From contig DGVL01000050.1 in assembly GCA_002394965.1 (NCBI GenBank), forward strand, positions 1-5,236: a DNA stretch of 5,236 nt. The letters run 5' to 3'. The notes under the pieces are model-generated. The model made no database searches. It had not been told where the DNA came from and saw only the letters and a list, made by a program, of their open reading frames with translations. Both the position numbers and the translations under genes were made by a program. The DNA is from Lachnospira sp. UBA4285. Its GTDB lineage: Bacteria; Bacillota; Clostridia; Lachnospirales; Lachnospiraceae. Below are positions 1-4,837 of this stretch, in pieces (position 1 is the first letter of the stretch; each line of letters opens with the position of its first letter).

Positions 1-911
1 GGACGGCCGTTCGGGAACTTGTCCTCGATGACAAGATACTGGGTCTCTTCCGCGTTGACGAATGGAGCCACCCATGTCTTTTTCGTGGTGACAACCGGAT
101 CCAGATCCTCAAGGCCATCCTTTCTGAGAATCGCCTCGACCGACTTGTCCGGGCGCGGGGTGATCTTGTCGATCATGGACCACGGGAAGGAGACCTTCGT
201 CTCGTCGTTCAGGTAGTCGAGGAATCCCGCCTCGGCCTTTCCACCCTCAACCCAGGCCTTCGCGTACGCAATGACGGCATTGTAGAGTTTCTCGCCGTTG
301 TGGGAGCAGTTGTCGGTGGAAACCATTGCGATCGGCTTTCTGCCCGAAAGATATCTCGTGTAGAGCAGGGAGACAACCTTGCCGATGTAGCTGACCGGCT
401 TATCCGGACCTGCCGCAAAATCCGCCGATACGGCCGGAAGCTGCTCGCCGCGTCCGTTGACCAGACTGTAGCCCTTCTCGGTGACCGTGAAGGTGCAGAG
501 CTGCAGCGTGTCCGCACAGAAGATCTCCTTGAGGCGGTCAAATTCAGCCTTGTTCCCTGAATCCAGAATCGTGGACTCACCGATGGAGCCGATGACTGTC
601 TTCTCGACATCACCTGTTGACTTGAGCGTCACGAGAATGGACAGATTGTCGTGCGGGCGGTACTGCTTCTCAACAATCTCGTAGTCAAATCCCTCACACA
701 CCGTGATGCCGGACTTCATCTCGCCCTTCTCGAGCATCTGCTGTGCGAGATTCGCCTGAAACGCACGGAAAATGTTGCCGGCGCCGAAATGCACCCACAC
801 CGGATGCTTCTTTGTCTCCTCTGCCACCGCCCGAATGTCAAATTTCGGCAGCACATATCCTTTTTCAAGCCATTCCTTGCTGTCTGCAAGACCTGATAAA
901 CTAAGCTTCAT
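1..911 (-). CDS. uxuB: Fructuronate reductase (mannitol dehydrogenase family), C-terminus cut by window edge
   Basis: 303 N-terminal residues are present of a protein that usually has about 490-540; the rest lies left of base 1. It should catalyse NADH-dependent interconversion of D-fructuronate and D-mannonate in the cytoplasm, the step before UxuA in glucuronate catabolism. Seen: an N-terminal nucleotide-binding motif VHFGAGNIFRAF (residues 40-51), the family signature STDN (198-201; this Asn corresponds to a catalytic Asn in polyol/mannitol dehydrogenases), PWSMIDKITPRP (243-254) and a VIEDKFPNGRP stretch at the window edge. The catalytic Lys/His region of the C-terminal domain is outside the window. 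The ATG at 911 is preceded by AGGAGAG (925-919) with 7-nt spacing. It starts 27 nt after the uxuA stop, so an uxuA-uxuB operon is very likely. Mannitol 2-dehydrogenase or tagaturonate reductase are the alternatives within the family; the uxuA neighbour decides for UxuB. Confidence 0.88.
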   Translation of the reverse strand, partial: MKLSLSGLADSKEWLEKGYVLPKFDIRAVAEETKKHPVWVHFGAGNIFRAFQANLAQQMLEKGEMKSGITVCEGFDYEIVEKQYRPHDNLSILVTLKSTGDVEKTVIGSIGESTILDSGNKAEFDRLKEIFCADTLQLCTFTVTEKGYSLVNGRGEQLPAVSADFAAGPDKPVSYIGKVVSLLYTRYLSGRKPIAMVSTDNCSHNGEKLYNAVIAYAKAWVEGGKAEAGFLDYLNDETKVSFPWSMIDKITPRPDKSVEAILRKDGLEDLDPVVTTKKTWVAPFVNAEETQYLVIEDKFPNGR

Positions 912-938
912 GTTATTTCTCTCCTGTTGTCCTGACGA

Positions 939-2072
939 TTACTTGTGCAGATTCTTCTCTCTGAGCCCGGACGGGATTCCTCTCGTCTCTGCCTTGTCAA
1001 TGGCCTCCCAGAGTCCGTTCAGATAGGTCGCGCCCAGTGCCCTGTCGTACAGGCCGTAGCCCGGGATGACGCCCGGCTTGTCTACCTCGTCCCAGATCAT
1101 GCGGCCGTGATCCGGTCTGATCGGGCCGTCAAAGCCTGTCTCATACAGCGCCCTCACGATCTCATACATGTCGAAATTGCCGTCGGAAGACAGATGCTGT
1201 GCTTCCTCGAAGTCATAGTTCTCCCTGGACGTGTCGTTGAACTTCAGGTTGCGCACATGCGCGAAATGGATGCGCTCACCCAGCGCGCGGATCATGTGCG
1301 GCAGATCGTTCTCAAGATTCGTGCCGTAGGAACCGGAGCAGAAGGTCACACCGTTGTGCACATTGTCGACTGCCTTCATCAGGCGCAGAATCCCGGCCTC
1401 GGAATTGATGATGCGTGTCAGGCCGAATACAGACCAAGCCGGATCATCCGGATGAATTGCCATGTTGATGTCATACTTGTCGCATACAGGCATGATCGCC
1501 TTCAGGAAATACACGAGGTTGTCAAAGAGCTTCTCGCCGTCGACATCCTTGTACATGTCAAAGAGCTTCGTCACCTGCGCCATGCGCTCCGGCTCCCAGC
1601 CCGGCATGACCGTGCCGTTGCTCATCTTCTGGACGGACTCGGCCAGATGATCCGGATCGATGGCATCGATCGCCTTCTGGTTGTAAGCGAGGGCTGTCGA
1701 GCCGTCCGGCTTCCTTCTTGCAAGCTCGGTTCTCGTCCAGTCAAAGACCGGCATGAAGTTGTAGCAGACCATATGAATGTCTGCCTCGCCGAGATTCTTG
1801 AGTGTCTCAATATAGTTGTCGATATACTTGTCCCGGTCGCCGTCCCCGACTTTGATCGAGTCGCACACATTGACAGACTCAATGCCGGAGATCTTGAGGC
1901 CTGCATCCTCGACGTCCTTCTTTAACGCTGCAATCCGCTCCGGCTGCCACACTTCCCCCGGCGTCGTGTCATACAGCGTCGTGATGACACCCTTCACGCC
2001 CGGGATCTGACGGATTTCCTTCAGGGTAACCGAGTCAAAGTTCTTGCCATACCAGCGCAGTGTCATTTCCAT
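939..2072 (-). CDS. uxuA: Mannonate dehydratase
   Basis: Complete 377-residue protein, slightly longer than B. subtilis UxuA and shorter than E. coli UxuA. It dehydrates D-mannonate to 2-keto-3-deoxy-D-gluconate in the cytoplasm, a divalent-metal-dependent TIM-barrel enzyme. Seen: the typical N-terminus MTLRWYG (residues 3-9) with RQIPGVKGVIT (21-31); MAIHPDDP (204-211), FCSGSYG (244-250), HFAHVRN (269-275) and PIRPDHGRM (317-325). From family knowledge His207, Cys245, His272 and Asp321 would be the metal ligands, and all are present. The ATG at 2072 is preceded by AAGGAGA (2088-2082) with 9-nt spacing; the stop is TAA at 941-939. It is first in a leftward pair with uxuB, 27 nt apart, and lies 150 bp after bioB with its own promoter, inverted repeat and a cre-like site in that gap. 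No truncation or missing catalytic residue is visible. Confidence 0.96.
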   Translation of the reverse strand: MEMTLRWYGKNFDSVTLKEIRQIPGVKGVITTLYDTTPGEVWQPERIAALKKDVEDAGLKISGIESVNVCDSIKVGDGDRDKYIDNYIETLKNLGEADIHMVCYNFMPVFDWTRTELARRKPDGSTALAYNQKAIDAIDPDHLAESVQKMSNGTVMPGWEPERMAQVTKLFDMYKDVDGEKLFDNLVYFLKAIMPVCDKYDINMAIHPDDPAWSVFGLTRIINSEAGILRLMKAVDNVHNGVTFCSGSYGTNLENDLPHMIRALGERIHFAHVRNLKFNDTSRENYDFEEAQHLSSDGNFDMYEIVRALYETGFDGPIRPDHGRMIWDEVDKPGVIPGYGLYDRALGATYLNGLWEAIDKAETRGIPSGLREKNLHK

Positions 2073-2145
2073 ATGCTCATTTCTCCTTTTCTGCTTTGCT
2101 GCTTGAAGACAGAAAGCGGCAGTTTCACGTCACACATCTGCCTGT

Positions 2146-2175
2146 ATTGTACCACCGGAGAACCGTCTCCCACAA
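2146..2175 (-). promoter_or_regulatory. Probable sigma-A promoter of uxuA-uxuB
   Basis: On the minus strand TTGTGG (2175-2170) and TACAAT (2151-2146) are separated by 18 bp. The -10 box matches TATAAT at five of six positions; the -35 is weaker, keeping the TTG. The predicted start of transcription is near 2139, about 67 nt before the uxuA ATG. It is the best promoter-like pair I found in the gap, but it is a hand match. Confidence 0.55.
2157..2170. promoter_or_regulatory. Short inverted repeat inside the uxuA promoter, candidate operator
   Basis: GGAGA-ACCG-TCTCC is a perfect 5-bp-arm palindrome with a 4-bp centre, lying between the -35 and -10 boxes. A protein bound here would block RNA polymerase, as expected for an inducible sugar-acid operon controlled by a GntR- or LacI-type repressor. 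The symmetry is direct observation; the operator role is inference, and arms this short can arise by chance. Confidence 0.3.
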
Positions 2176-2213
2176 CCGCTTTCCAAGTCCCACTACTGCA
2201 TACTACAACGGTA

Positions 2214-2227
2214 TGAAAGCGTTTACA
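2214..2227. promoter_or_regulatory. Full-consensus catabolite-responsive element (cre)
   Basis: TGAAAGCGTTTACA matches the Firmicute CcpA consensus TGWAARCGYTWNCW at every position, and its reverse complement matches too. By base counting such a match is expected about once in 2 million positions in random equal-composition DNA. It overlaps the bioB stop codon (2225-2223) and is centred about 81 bp upstream of the predicted uxuA transcription start. It could mediate CcpA-HPr(Ser-P) control of uxuA-uxuB. A different LacI-family regulator, such as a KdgR-like protein, may recognise a similar sequence. Confidence 0.65.
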
Positions 2228-3179
2228 AGCAGAAGTTCATGCTCTGAATGGTTTCCAGATCTTTTTGCACGGTTATCCCTTTCACATTGAGCATATCGCC
2301 GGTTATGGAAGCGTTTGCGCCGGACGTGAATGCCGAAAAGCCCGCATCCGGCAGAAAAGGCCTCCCGGCGGCAAGGCGCAGGAAGCGCTCCGGCAGGACA
2401 AACCGGAAGATGGCCACGATCCGCAGCACCTCATCTTCCTTCAGAACCGGCGAATCTCCCAAAGGAGAGCCCTTCACCGGGTCAAGCATGTTGAGCGGAA
2501 CCGACGTTGCGCCCAGTTTCCTCTCGGCGAGCGCCAGATCGATCCGGTCCTCCCAGCTCTCGCCCACGCCGAAGATCCCGCCGCTGCACAGTTCCAATCC
2601 TTCTTCGCGCACCATCCTGGCCACCTCGAACTTTTCCCGCCAGGTGTGGCTGGTGCACAGATTCGGGAAGAAGCGCTCGGATGTTTCCAGATTATTGTGG
2701 ATCCGGCTGACACCGGCCTCTTTGAGCTTCCTGAGATCTTTCCGGGTGAGAAGCCCCAGAGACACACAGAAGTGCGCATCCGTATCCTTTCGCGCCGCCT
2801 GCACAGCCCGGCATACGTTCTCTATCCCCGCATCATCCATCTTTCTTCCCGAAGCGACAAAGCCAAAGTGCCGGATTCCGGGAAGGATCGCCTGCTTTGC
2901 CCCTCTGACCATCTCCTGAGGCTGCAGGACCGGGAATGTGCGGATATCCGAGACGGACACGCGCGCCTGCGGACAGAACCTGCAGTTCTCCGAGCACCGA
3001 CCACCTTTAATACTCATCACGGCACACATATCAAACTGCTGCCCTGAGAACGCTTTCCGTATGTCGTCAGCCGCCTGCAGAAGCTCCTGCAGGTCGGAAG
3101 AAACCAGCCTGAGTGCCTCCTCTTTTCCGATGCTGCCGCCCGCAAGTACTTTTTCCCTGAGTTCCTGCACTGCCGTCAC
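2223..3179 (-). CDS. bioB: Biotin synthase, radical SAM
   Basis: 318 residues from the GTG start. BioB inserts sulfur between C6 and C9 of dethiobiotin using SAM and an auxiliary iron-sulfur cluster; it is cytoplasmic. Numbering from this GTG, the radical-SAM CxxxCxxC motif is Cys62, Cys66, Cys69, with Cys52 before it. FCVSLGLL supplies Cys138 and LCSGGIFG supplies Cys198, equivalents of E. coli Cys128 and Cys188. NNLETS (162-167), SVPLNMLDP (226-234) and LRLAAGR (267-273, Arg268 matching E. coli Arg260) are BioB hallmarks. Odd: where E. coli has Cys97, and Bacillus has a Cys before IVASGR, this protein reads HFGFVASGR with Gly106. GTG at 3179 was chosen because AGAGGAG (3194-3188) lies 8 nt before it; the longer TTG-start frame from 3221 has no such site. 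It is divergent from bioY across a BirA operator, so biotin repression is likely. A BioB-like paralog with another substrate is possible but less likely here. Confidence 0.92.
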   Translation of the reverse strand: MTAVQELREKVLAGGSIGKEEALRLVSSDLQELLQAADDIRKAFSGQQFDMCAVMSIKGGRCSENCRFCPQARVSVSDIRTFPVLQPQEMVRGAKQAILPGIRHFGFVASGRKMDDAGIENVCRAVQAARKDTDAHFCVSLGLLTRKDLRKLKEAGVSRIHNNLETSERFFPNLCTSHTWREKFEVARMVREEGLELCSGGIFGVGESWEDRIDLALAERKLGATSVPLNMLDPVKGSPLGDSPVLKEDEVLRIVAIFRFVLPERFLRLAAGRPFLPDAGFSAFTSGANASITGDMLNVKGITVQKDLETIQSMNFCL

Positions 3180-3187
3180 TTTATCCA

Positions 3188-3194
3188 CTCCTCT
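3188..3194 (-). promoter_or_regulatory. bioB ribosome binding site deciding the GTG start
   Basis: AGAGGAG on the minus strand is followed by 8 nt and GTG at 3179. Two other in-frame candidates are worse: GTG at 3188 overlaps this site itself, and TTG at 3221 lies in a tandem repeat with no purine-rich site at the right distance. Confidence 0.7.
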
Positions 3195-3197
3195 TCT

Positions 3198-3225
3198 GTT
3201 CTGCCAAAAGTGTTCTGCCAAAAGT
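3198..3225. repeat. Perfect 14-bp tandem duplication in the bioB leader
   Basis: GTTCTGCCAAAAGT occurs twice in immediate succession (3198-3211 and 3212-3225). It lies in the untranslated leader of bioB, between a hairpin (3224-3251) and the bioB ribosome binding site (3188-3194). Fourteen is not a multiple of three, which agrees with this stretch being non-coding. It looks like a simple slippage or duplication event; a regulatory effect is unknown. Confidence 0.85.
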
Positions 3226-3251
3226 CACCGGTTTTCAACCAGCCCGGTGAC
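3224..3251 (-). promoter_or_regulatory. Hairpin at the 5' end of the bioB leader
   Basis: GTCACCGG (3224-3231) and CCGGTGAC (3244-3251) are perfect 8-bp inverted arms around a 12-nt loop; within the loop side GGTT/AACC can form a competing stem. Read on the minus strand the stem is followed by CTTTTGG, a short T run, so it resembles a weak terminator or a 5' stabilising hairpin. It would be the first structure in the bioB transcript if the tentative promoter is right. The symmetry is seen; the role is inferred. Confidence 0.5.
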
Positions 3252-3258
3252 AGATATA

Positions 3259-3288
3259 AGCGTACTCCCGGGCGCAAAAAATTGTCAA
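3259..3288 (-). promoter_or_regulatory. Tentative bioB promoter
   Basis: On the minus strand the left half of the BirA operator contains TTGACA (3288-3283). The best spaced -10 is TACGCT (3264-3259) at 18 bp, matching only three of six positions. A better-looking TATATC (3258-3253) sits too far from this -35. The -35 and operator overlap are convincing; the exact -10 is not. Confidence 0.4.
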
Positions 3289-3316
3289 CCTTGAATCGTG
3301 CATTCAGGTTGACAAT
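3281..3316. promoter_or_regulatory. BirA biotin operator between bioB and bioY
   Basis: ATTGTCAACCT (3281-3291) and AGGTTGACAAT (3306-3316) are perfect 11-bp inverted arms separated by 14 bp. This fits the BirA operator pattern known in Firmicutes, TTGT(T/A)AACC with its inverted partner about 15 bp away. Its position between divergent bioB and bioY, overlapping the -35 box of each, is where a biotin-responsive repressor should act. The inner bases GAAT/ATTC extend the symmetry with one unpaired T. BirA itself is not encoded in the window. Confidence 0.9.
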
Positions 3317-3337
3317 ATACCGGTCATCCGATACAAT
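3309..3337 (+). promoter_or_regulatory. Strong sigma-A promoter of bioY, inside the BirA operator
   Basis: TTGACA (3309-3314) is a perfect -35 box and TACAAT (3332-3337) a five-of-six -10 box, with the optimal 17-bp spacer. The -35 lies wholly in the right half-site of the BirA operator, so bound holo-BirA would block polymerase. The predicted transcription start is near 3344, leaving a leader of about 26 nt. Confidence 0.85.
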
Positions 3338-3369
3338 CTCTTTCGTTGTTTACTAAAAGGAGGAAAATC

Positions 3370-3927
3370 ATGAAATCCATGCCCGAACAGGCCGGAAAGC
3401 GCATCAGCGTGAAACGGCTGGTTACCATGGCGCTTTTTGCCGCCATTCTCTGTGTGTCTGCCTACATCAGTATTCCGCTGCCGCTTCCGGGCGCTCCCCA
3501 CATCACGATGCTCAACTTCGTAATTCTGCTCATCGCGCTGCTTTTCCCGCCGCTTGACGCATTCCTCATCATACTGGTGTGGATGCTCCTGGGCATCATC
3601 GGCCTTCCGGTCTTCATCGGCGGCGGATCAGGATTCGGGTATCTCCTGATGCCGTATGGCGGCTATACCGTCGTCTTTCCGCTGGTGGGACTGCTGCTTC
3701 CGCTTCTCCGCGGCCGCAATTACAACCGCCTGCGCTACACGCTTGCCGCTATCTGCGGTGCCGTCTTCATCGACCTGTTCGGCACATTCTGGCTCATGCA
3801 CATGAATCAGCTGGGACTTGCCGCGGGTCTGCTGGCAGGCTTCGTGCCCTTCATCCCGCTTGACCTCCTGAAATCCGTCGTCGCAGCGCAGATTGTGCCC
3901 GCTTTCCGGCGCGTTCTGGCAGACTGA
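3370..3927 (+). CDS. bioY: Biotin transporter S-component BioY
   Basis: 185-residue hydrophobic protein, the usual BioY length. It binds biotin in the cytoplasmic membrane and works with an ECF energising module (EcfA-EcfA'-EcfT, not in this window) or, in some species, alone. Seen: about six membrane segments (roughly residues 15-33, 46-63, 65-81, 100-113, 122-140, 148-165), the BioY signature IGGGSGFGYLLMPYGGY (83-99) and PFIPLDLLKS (160-169), whose Asp165 and Lys168 correspond to conserved ligand-site residues of the family. The loop usually reading like TPVPITLQ is diverged here to LPGAPHITML, and the usual Gly before Asp165 is Leu. ATG at 3370 is chosen for AAGGAGG (3357-3363) 6 nt upstream; a TTG at 3346 in the same frame precedes that site and is rejected. 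It is divergent from bioB under one BirA operator and convergent with the SDR gene 27 bp away, with no terminator visible between them. Confidence 0.93.
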   Translation: MKSMPEQAGKRISVKRLVTMALFAAILCVSAYISIPLPLPGAPHITMLNFVILLIALLFPPLDAFLIILVWMLLGIIGLPVFIGGGSGFGYLLMPYGGYTVVFPLVGLLLPLLRGRNYNRLRYTLAAICGAVFIDLFGTFWLMHMNQLGLAAGLLAGFVPFIPLDLLKSVVAAQIVPAFRRVLAD

Positions 3928-3954
3928 CATATCGAATTCAAAGAGGCAACTATC

Positions 3955-4797
3955 TCACACGCCGCTGTAGGCCTCGAAGCCGCCGTCCACCGGCAGGATC
4001 ACCCCCGTGACAAATGCACTGCCCTTCGGGCTTGCGAGATACAAAAGCGCGCCGATCAGGTCCTCGGGATCGCCGTAGCGCTCCATCGGAGTGGAGCGCA
4101 GGATCTTTCCGGAGCGCACCGTCGGCGTTCCGTCCGGATTGTACTGCAGCGAGTGATTCTGTGTCGTATGGAAGAATCCAGGCGCGATCGCATTGACCCG
4201 CACGCCGGATCTGGCAAAATATACCGCGGCCCACTGCGTGAAATTCGCCACGGCGGCTTTGGCTGCAGAGTAACCGGCAAGCCTTGTGAGCGGCCTGTCG
4301 GCCCCCATGCTGGCTATATTGATTATGTTGGCGTTCTTCCGGCCGGTGAGGCACTCGCCGAAGATCTGTGTTGGAAGCATGGTCCCATAGATGTTGAGAT
4401 CCAGTTCTCTGTGAATCTTTTCGATGTCGGCCGTGAAAAATGTGGTCTCACCCGGCACGGCATCCGCCAGCTGATCCTGCGGGACAGCAGCGCCGGGAAC
4501 GGCACCGCCTGCGCAGTTGACCAGAATGTTGATGCCGCCGGCACGTTGTAAGATGCTCTCCCGGGCCGCGAGCAGGCTGTCCCGGGAGAGCACATCTGCC
4601 GCGACGGCGAAAGCCTTTCCGCCCTCTTTGCGGATCGACTCCGCGCACACTTCTGATTTTGCGCTGCTTCGGCCCAGCACCGCGACCTGCGCCCCGCAGG
4701 CGGCAAGCGCCCGGCAGAACACTCCGCCGATGACACCGCTGCCGCCCGTGACCACGGCACTCTGACCTGTCAGATCAATCTGAAAAGGCAGTTCCAT
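3955..4797 (-). CDS. SDR oxidoreductase, D-mannonate oxidoreductase / fructuronate reductase type
   Basis: 280 residues, a classical short-chain dehydrogenase. Seen: cofactor motif TGGSGVIG (17-24), NCAGG (94-98), Asn135, Ser163, and YSAAK with Tyr176 and Lys180, a complete Asn-Ser-Tyr-Lys tetrad. NPDGTPTVRSGKIL (220-233) and the C-terminus VDGGFEAYSGV (270-280) resemble the SDR family annotated as D-mannonate oxidoreductase (B. subtilis YjmF type), which does the same reaction as UxuB. Arg43 after the second beta strand, rather than an acidic residue, hints at NADP(H), weakly. The ATG at 4797 matches the family N-terminus; the frame stays open to an ATG at 4878, but that would overlap the end of eno and adds residues unlike the family. 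It follows eno by 40 nt with no clear terminator, so co-transcription is possible. Another sugar-acid or polyol dehydrogenase (gluconate 5-dehydrogenase-like) is the main alternative. Confidence 0.82.
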   Translation of the reverse strand: MELPFQIDLTGQSAVVTGGSGVIGGVFCRALAACGAQVAVLGRSSAKSEVCAESIRKEGGKAFAVAADVLSRDSLLAARESILQRAGGINILVNCAGGAVPGAAVPQDQLADAVPGETTFFTADIEKIHRELDLNIYGTMLPTQIFGECLTGRKNANIINIASMGADRPLTRLAGYSAAKAAVANFTQWAAVYFARSGVRVNAIAPGFFHTTQNHSLQYNPDGTPTVRSGKILRSTPMERYGDPEDLIGALLYLASPKGSAFVTGVILPVDGGFEAYSGV

Positions 4798-4799
4798 AT

Positions 4800-4806
4800 C
4801 CCCCCT
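4800..4806 (-). promoter_or_regulatory. Unusual G-run ribosome binding site of the SDR gene
   Basis: On the minus strand AGGGGGG is followed by only AT before the ATG at 4797. If the AGGGG core is used the spacing is 4 nt, shorter than the 6-9 nt seen for the neighbours uxuA, uxuB and bioY. This may give modest translation, and the homopolymer run is a possible slippage site. Confidence 0.45.
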
Positions 4807-4837
4807 GTTTTGCTGTCCAGCGTCCTCGCGCTTATTT

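Larger units (their letters stand above)
2073..2222 (-). other. uxuA upstream control region (bioB-uxuA intergenic)
   Basis: This 150-bp gap carries the uxuA ribosome binding site (2082-2088), a probable sigma-A promoter, a 5-bp-arm inverted repeat between its -35 and -10 boxes, and most of a cre-like site. Following the bioB stop I could find no GC-rich stem followed by a T run on the minus strand, so read-through from bioB into uxuA is possible. The predicted uxuA leader is about 67 nt with no recognised riboswitch. Confidence 0.6.

Noticed and set aside
945..1925. Long open frame of 326 codons on the plus strand opposite uxuA
   Set aside because: It is fully antisense to a certain uxuA, has no ribosome binding site, and its product shows no recognisable family; long antisense frames are common in GC-rich genes.
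2118..2142. GGCAG/CTGCC inverted repeat at the start of the uxuA leader
   Set aside because: Five-bp arms with a 15-nt loop straddle the predicted transcription start; too weak to call a structure.
2192..2206. ACTAC-TGCAT-ACTAC direct repeat with a 10-bp period upstream of the uxuA -35 box
   Set aside because: One-turn spacing would suit an activator, but 5-bp units in a single copy pair are too short to claim.
2265..3047. Open frame of 260 codons on the plus strand opposite bioB
   Set aside because: It mirrors the bioB reading frame, is rich in Arg, His and Pro without any domain, and lacks a start signal.
3180..3221. N-terminal extension of bioB from a TTG at 3221
   Set aside because: It would translate through the 14-bp tandem repeat and has no ribosome binding site, whereas GTG at 3179 has AGAGGAG at 8 nt.
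3346..3369. N-terminal extension of bioY from a TTG at 3346
   Set aside because: The TTG lies upstream of the AAGGAGG site that serves the ATG at 3370, and only a few bases after the predicted transcription start.
3928..3954. Possible bidirectional terminator between convergent bioY and the SDR gene
   Set aside because: The 27-bp gap holds no inverted repeat and no T run on either strand.
4153..4551. Open frame of 132 codons on the plus strand opposite the SDR gene
   Set aside because: Antisense shadow of a well-supported SDR gene with all catalytic motifs.
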